From contig JBEKZQ010000675.1 in NCBI GenBank assembly GCA_049509675.1, positions 1-6,885 of the forward strand: DNA of 6,885 bases. Reading direction: 5' to 3'. The stretch's first letter is position 1. The number at the start of each line of letters is the position of its first letter. Under the pieces are notes generated by a model. It was not told where the DNA came from. It saw nothing but the letters and a program-made list of their open reading frames with translations, and searched no databases. Below are positions 6,201-6,885 of this stretch, piece after piece. The translations under genes were made by a program, and so were the position numbers. Source of the stretch: JBEKZQ01 sp049509675 (GTDB lineage Bacteria; Planctomycetota; Planctomycetia; Pirellulales; Thermoguttaceae).

Positions 6201-6885
6201 AACCGCCGGTCCCGATGTCGCTGGCGCCGGGCGCGTTCGGGTCGTGGTATAACGAGTCGGTGAGCAGGACCTTGCCGCTGGCGTCGTTCTTGACCTGGAT
6301 CACGTCGGAAAAAGCGCCGCCCACGTTGCGGTTGCCGGTGTTGATATCGTTCCACTGCACCAGTACCGGCGACCCCGATTGCAGGCCGGTGTTCGGGCTC
6401 AGCGCGAGGTTGGCCACCTGCAGGTCCGGCAGAGGCGGCACCGTCAGCCCGATCGGCTGGGCGGCGCTGACGTTGTTGCTCTCGTTGATCACCGCCTGCT
6501 GATTCTGGTCGTTGCTGACGACATACAGGTAATAGGTGCCGTTGGTGGATTGGGGCGTCACGGTCGGCAAGGTGACTGAAGCACTCCGGCTATAACTGGC
6601 ATTGGCGGCCAGCGGCGAATACTTGCCCACGGGCACGTCCTCCAGCAGCGTGGCGGTGCTGTCAAAGCTGCTCTTGGCGGAGAAATAGATGCCGTCCGTC
6701 CAACTCTGGGTCGCCGCACTGGCGCCGGTGTTCAGCACGGTCCAGTTGACCGTGACGGTCTGGCCGAAATCTGCGCTGGCGGGCGCGCTCGCGGAGCTCA
6801 CGGTCAAGTCGGCGCCGCTCACCGCGACGGCCGCCGAGCCAGCCGTGTTGTTGTTCTCGTTGGTTTCCGGCTGCTGGTTGTAGAC
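1..6885 (-). CDS. Giant multidomain CARDB-repeat surface/secreted protein (internal fragment, both ends outside window)
   Basis: The minus-strand frame beginning at base 6885 reads through all 2295 codons without a stop, and both termini lie outside the window. Codon third positions are overwhelmingly G or C, as expected for a coding frame in GC-rich DNA. There is no in-frame ATG before residue 1315 (bases 2941-2943), and none of the six later ones falls at a domain start, so translation must begin upstream of 6885. The order is: partial CARDB unit, 13 complete CARDB-like units (residues 25-1753), PPC-like domain (1754-1855), TIG-like domain (1858-1948), Ig-like region (1949-2089), helical segment (2090-2200) and an unassigned end (2201-2295). 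CARDB, PPC and TIG are known mainly as extracellular, non-catalytic beta-sandwich modules, so a stalk-like surface or secreted adhesion role is inferred. I recognise no catalytic motif. No cysteine was found. Signal peptide and anchor would be outside the window. Confidence 0.95.
286..618 (-). other. Probably alpha-helical segment, function unknown
   Basis: Residues 2090-2200. Composition switches abruptly from Thr/Val/Asn-rich beta sequence to Ala/Gln/Leu-rich sequence: L-T-P-A-E-F, then a Q-rich run (Q-Q-T-Q-Q-A-E-Q-L-R-Q-K), L-Q-V-L-A-A-D-A-A-T-W and V-Q-F-F-Q-Q-V-R-T-W. It has no Asn cluster or P-D-L boundary. This is the only clearly helical part of the window. No family recognised. Confidence 0.45.
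619..1041 (-). other. Ig-like beta-rich region of uncertain family, with acidic loop
   Basis: Residues 1949-2089. A strand-rich stretch begins A-P-D-V-S-I-A-L-G-G-P and G-T-Y-G-F-S-V-T-N-T-S-N-V-D-I-P, resembling the first strands of secreted Ig-like N-x-G/S-N modules. It is followed by a D-T-D-G-E-D acidic loop (residues 2032-2037) and a closing A-L-T-F-N-V strand. I cannot assign it to a named family. It could be one domain of about 140 residues or an Ig fold plus linker. Confidence 0.4.
1042..1314 (-). other. IPT/TIG-like immunoglobulin-fold domain
   Basis: Residues 1858-1948. It starts L-E-I-T-D-V-E-P-D-Q-G-G, continues with T-I-T-G-A-Q-F-D-P-Q-A, then V-N-S-T-Q-I-V-A-I-F-D-L and ends G-L-Y-D-V-E-V-I-N-P-S-G-E. 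The order (P-x-x-G turn, G-x-x-F, S-T-x-I, Y-D-V-x-V-x-N-P-x-G) is that of IPT/TIG domains, which serve as Ig-like spacers in surface proteins. The length of about 90 residues fits the family. Confidence 0.68.
1321..1626 (-). other. PPC-like (bacterial pre-peptidase C-terminal) domain
   Basis: Residues 1754-1855. The features are a start of the form L-N-S-G-Q-D-R-L-Y-Q-V, then V-G-Q-T-L-R-V-D-L, an internal N-E-I-Y-L-R-Y-G strand and a closing A-G-T-Y-Y-V-L-V-I-G. This is the usual PPC layout (exported jelly-roll-like module that often follows secreted peptidases). The length of about 100 residues is slightly above the usual for the family. No peptidase domain is seen in the window. Assignment rests on motif recognition only. 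Confidence 0.66.
1627..1992 (-). repeat. CARDB-like unit 13 (last of the array)
   Basis: Residues 1632-1753 (122 aa). It opens with A-D-L-V-I, has V-K-W-T-G-R-N-L-G (Gly-Arg in place of Val-x), W-T-D-A-A-Y-L-A, and closes with Y-E-T-N-K-S-N-N-T. It passes directly into the PPC-like domain through V-T-V-P-S. Confidence 0.82.
1993..2409 (-). repeat. CARDB-like unit 12
   Basis: Residues 1493-1631 (139 aa). It opens with P-D-L-Q-V, has V-T-Y-T-V-T-N-T-G, W-Y-D-Y-I-Y-L-S-R-D, H-T-G-G-L, a P-W-Y-V-F-V strand, and closes with F-E-S-N-E-N-N-N. The first loop is longer than usual (Q-G-P-D-A-S-Q-P-D). Confidence 0.85.
2410..2841 (-). repeat. CARDB-like unit 11 (extended acidic edge loop)
   Basis: Residues 1349-1492 (144 aa). 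It opens with P-D-L-Q-V, has V-T-W-T-V-T-N-T-G, W-I-D-R-V-Y-L-S-S and P-D-G-I-Q-G-P-Y-Y. The closing loop is long and charged (S-E-P-Y-A-D-R-V-E-G-R), ending in Y-Q-G-E-G-N-N. Confidence 0.84.
2842..3285 (-). repeat. CARDB-like unit 10 (extended edge loop)
   Basis: Residues 1201-1348 (148 aa, the longest unit). It opens with A-D-L-Q-V, has V-S-W-T-V-T-N-S-G, W-E-D-D-V-Y-L-S and F-T-L-P-D-G. A long loop with G-M-G-D-N-D-S-S precedes the closing Y-E-D-P-S-N-N. It also has a small insertion after the P-D-G turn. Confidence 0.82.
3286..3696 (-). repeat. CARDB-like unit 9 (extended edge loop)
   Basis: Residues 1064-1200 (137 aa). It opens with P-D-L-V-V, has V-Q-W-T-V-T-N-Q-G, F-D-Q-V-Y-V-S-D and H-D-G-I-V. 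The closing loop is enlarged and Tyr/Pro-rich (around Y-Q-Y-T-P-P-T-Y), ending in T-N-D instead of N-x-x-N-N. Confidence 0.8.
3697..4131 (-). repeat. CARDB-like unit 8 (basic, extended)
   Basis: Residues 919-1063 (145 aa). It opens with A-D-L-V-T, has V-Q-Y-T-V-S-N-L-G and W-T-D-T-I-W-L-T-L-D. A Lys/Arg-bearing insertion (A-K-R-P-N-P-S-K-G-D) follows. The closing edge is expanded (L-K-S-E-R-S-G then P-N-E-L-N-N) and ends in Y-K-A-R-K. No other unit has this many basic residues. Confidence 0.8.
4132..4500 (-). repeat. CARDB-like unit 7
   Basis: Residues 796-918 (123 aa). It opens with P-D-L-Q-V, has L-N-F-T-V-I-N-Q-G (Phe in place of the core Trp), W-T-D-S-V-Y-L-S-L-D, and closes with I-N-E-Y-P-N-G-N-N-N-T. 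Confidence 0.85.
4501..4866 (-). repeat. CARDB-like unit 6
   Basis: Residues 674-795 (122 aa, the shortest unit). It opens with P-D-L-A-P-T, has V-S-W-T-V-Q-N-V-G, W-V-D-S-L-Q-L, a G-K-S-Y-T turn, and closes with F-E-N-G-A-T-A-N-N. Confidence 0.82.
4867..5235 (-). repeat. CARDB-like unit 5
   Basis: Residues 551-673 (123 aa). It opens with A-D-L-V-V, has I-S-W-T-V-A-N-Q-G, W-Y-D-Q-V-S-L-S, a hairpin H-D-G-V-L, and T-L-P-D-G. It closes with F-I-H-T-N-N-N-T, where the usual acidic residue before the Asn cluster is His. Confidence 0.84.
5236..5610 (-). repeat. CARDB-like unit 4
   Basis: Residues 426-550 (125 aa). It opens with A-D-L-A-V, has V-S-W-T-V-S-N-V-G and W-V-D-A-V, and closes with F-E-N-G-S-K-A-N-N. 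The closing form F-E-N-G-x-x-A-N-N is shared with unit 6. Confidence 0.82.
5611..6027 (-). repeat. CARDB-like unit 3 (divergent subtype, sister of unit 2)
   Basis: Residues 287-425 (139 aa). It has P-D-L-Q-V, T-G-L-Q-S-G, W-D-D-A-N-T-G, A-F-Y-D-H-V, V-T-V-T-T and F-E-Y-N-T-A-G, in the same order and spacing as unit 2. By eye about half the residues are identical to unit 2. Five to six extra residues lie between Y-N-T-A-G and the closing N-N. Confidence 0.72.
6028..6429 (-). repeat. CARDB-like unit 2 (divergent subtype)
   Basis: Residues 153-286 (134 aa). It opens with P-D-L-Q-V and then T-G-L-Q-S-G. The usual W-T-V-x-N is replaced by W-N-D-I-N-T-G, and the closing motif is L-E-Y-N-T-A-G followed after a few residues by N-N. 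The usual W-x-D-x-V-Y-L-S is A-F-S-D-V-I-Q-V. It shares these traits only with unit 3. Confidence 0.72.
6430..6813 (-). repeat. CARDB-like unit 1
   Basis: Residues 25-152 (128 aa). It opens with A-D-L-T-V, has V-N-W-T-V-L-N-T-G and W-T-D-G-I-Y-F-S, then Y-Y-L-Y-V and closes with I-N-E-S-N-N. It is a canonical unit. Confidence 0.85.
6814..6885 (-). repeat. C-terminal tail of a truncated CARDB-like unit
   Basis: Residues 1-24 contain the Asn-rich closing motif (E-T-N-E-N-N-N-T) and a final V-A-V strand, directly before the first complete unit. This matches the ends of the complete units and shows that the array continues upstream of the window. Confidence 0.7.

Larger units (their letters stand above)
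1627..6813 (-). repeat. Tandem array of 13 CARDB-like protein repeats
   Basis: Residues 25-1753 consist of thirteen head-to-tail units of 122-148 residues. Each starts with (P/A)-D-L followed by a short beta strand, then a strand of the type V-x-W-T-V-x-N-x-G. Most continue with W-x-D-x-(V/I)-Y-L-S, a G-x-S-Y-T turn, a T-L-P-x-G turn, a Y-Y-L-x-V strand and a terminal N-x-x-N-N motif before the next P-P-(P/A)-D-L. This is the pattern of CARDB (cell adhesion related domain found in bacteria), a seven-strand-type beta sandwich. The P/A-D-L boundaries fall at 6813, 6429, 6027, 5610, 5235, 4866, 4500, 4131, 3696, 3285, 2841, 2409 and 1992. At the DNA level the units are diverged, sharing only short patches at the boundaries, so this is an old protein repeat and not a satellite. 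Confidence 0.88.

Noticed and set aside
1627..6813. Regularly spaced DNA repeats suggestive of CRISPR or satellite
   Set aside because: Spacing of 366-444 bases and conservation only at codons of structural residues show a diverged protein repeat; there are no identical short direct repeats with unique spacers.
1..6885. Promoters, terminators, tRNA or other RNA genes
   Set aside because: No intergenic DNA exists in the window, and no stem-loop followed by a T-run, or tRNA-like structure, was noticed against the coding signal.

Overview
The whole window lies inside one gene. On the minus strand a single reading frame stays open from base 6885 to base 1 (6885 = 3 x 2295 codons). I checked it codon by codon and found no stop. 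Neither the start nor the stop of the gene is present, so the protein is longer than 2295 residues. The frame was confirmed by G/C-rich wobble positions, by a regular protein repeat along most of its length, and by the absence of any cysteine codon.

The product reads as a giant, probably exported or cell-surface, multidomain protein. From its N-terminal side (right end of the window) it shows: the tail of one truncated CARDB-like unit (6814-6885); thirteen complete CARDB-like beta-sandwich units in tandem (1627-6813), each opening with a P/A-D-L motif and usually closing with an Asn-rich N-x-x-N-N motif; one pre-peptidase C-terminal (PPC)-like domain (1321-1626); one IPT/TIG-like Ig fold (1042-1314); a further beta-rich, Ig-like stretch with an acidic loop (619-1041); an Ala/Gln/Leu-rich, probably helical segment (286-618); and an unassigned end segment with an EF-hand-like D-x-N-x-D-G loop (1-285).

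The array is not uniform. Units 2 and 3 are a divergent sister pair with their own signature. Units 4-7 are short (122-125 residues). Units 8-12 are long (137-148 residues), and units 9-11 carry extended loops near the C-terminal edge. This looks like growth by several rounds of duplication and divergence.

The DNA is about two-thirds G+C by eye. Giant CARDB/PPC/TIG proteins of this kind are typical of large-genome environmental bacteria. Planctomycetota is my best guess, but this is inference, and Verrucomicrobiota, Chloroflexota or myxobacteria remain possible. I saw no RNA gene, mobile element, CRISPR array, promoter or terminator, and no intergenic DNA. The other open frames on both strands are shadows of this gene.
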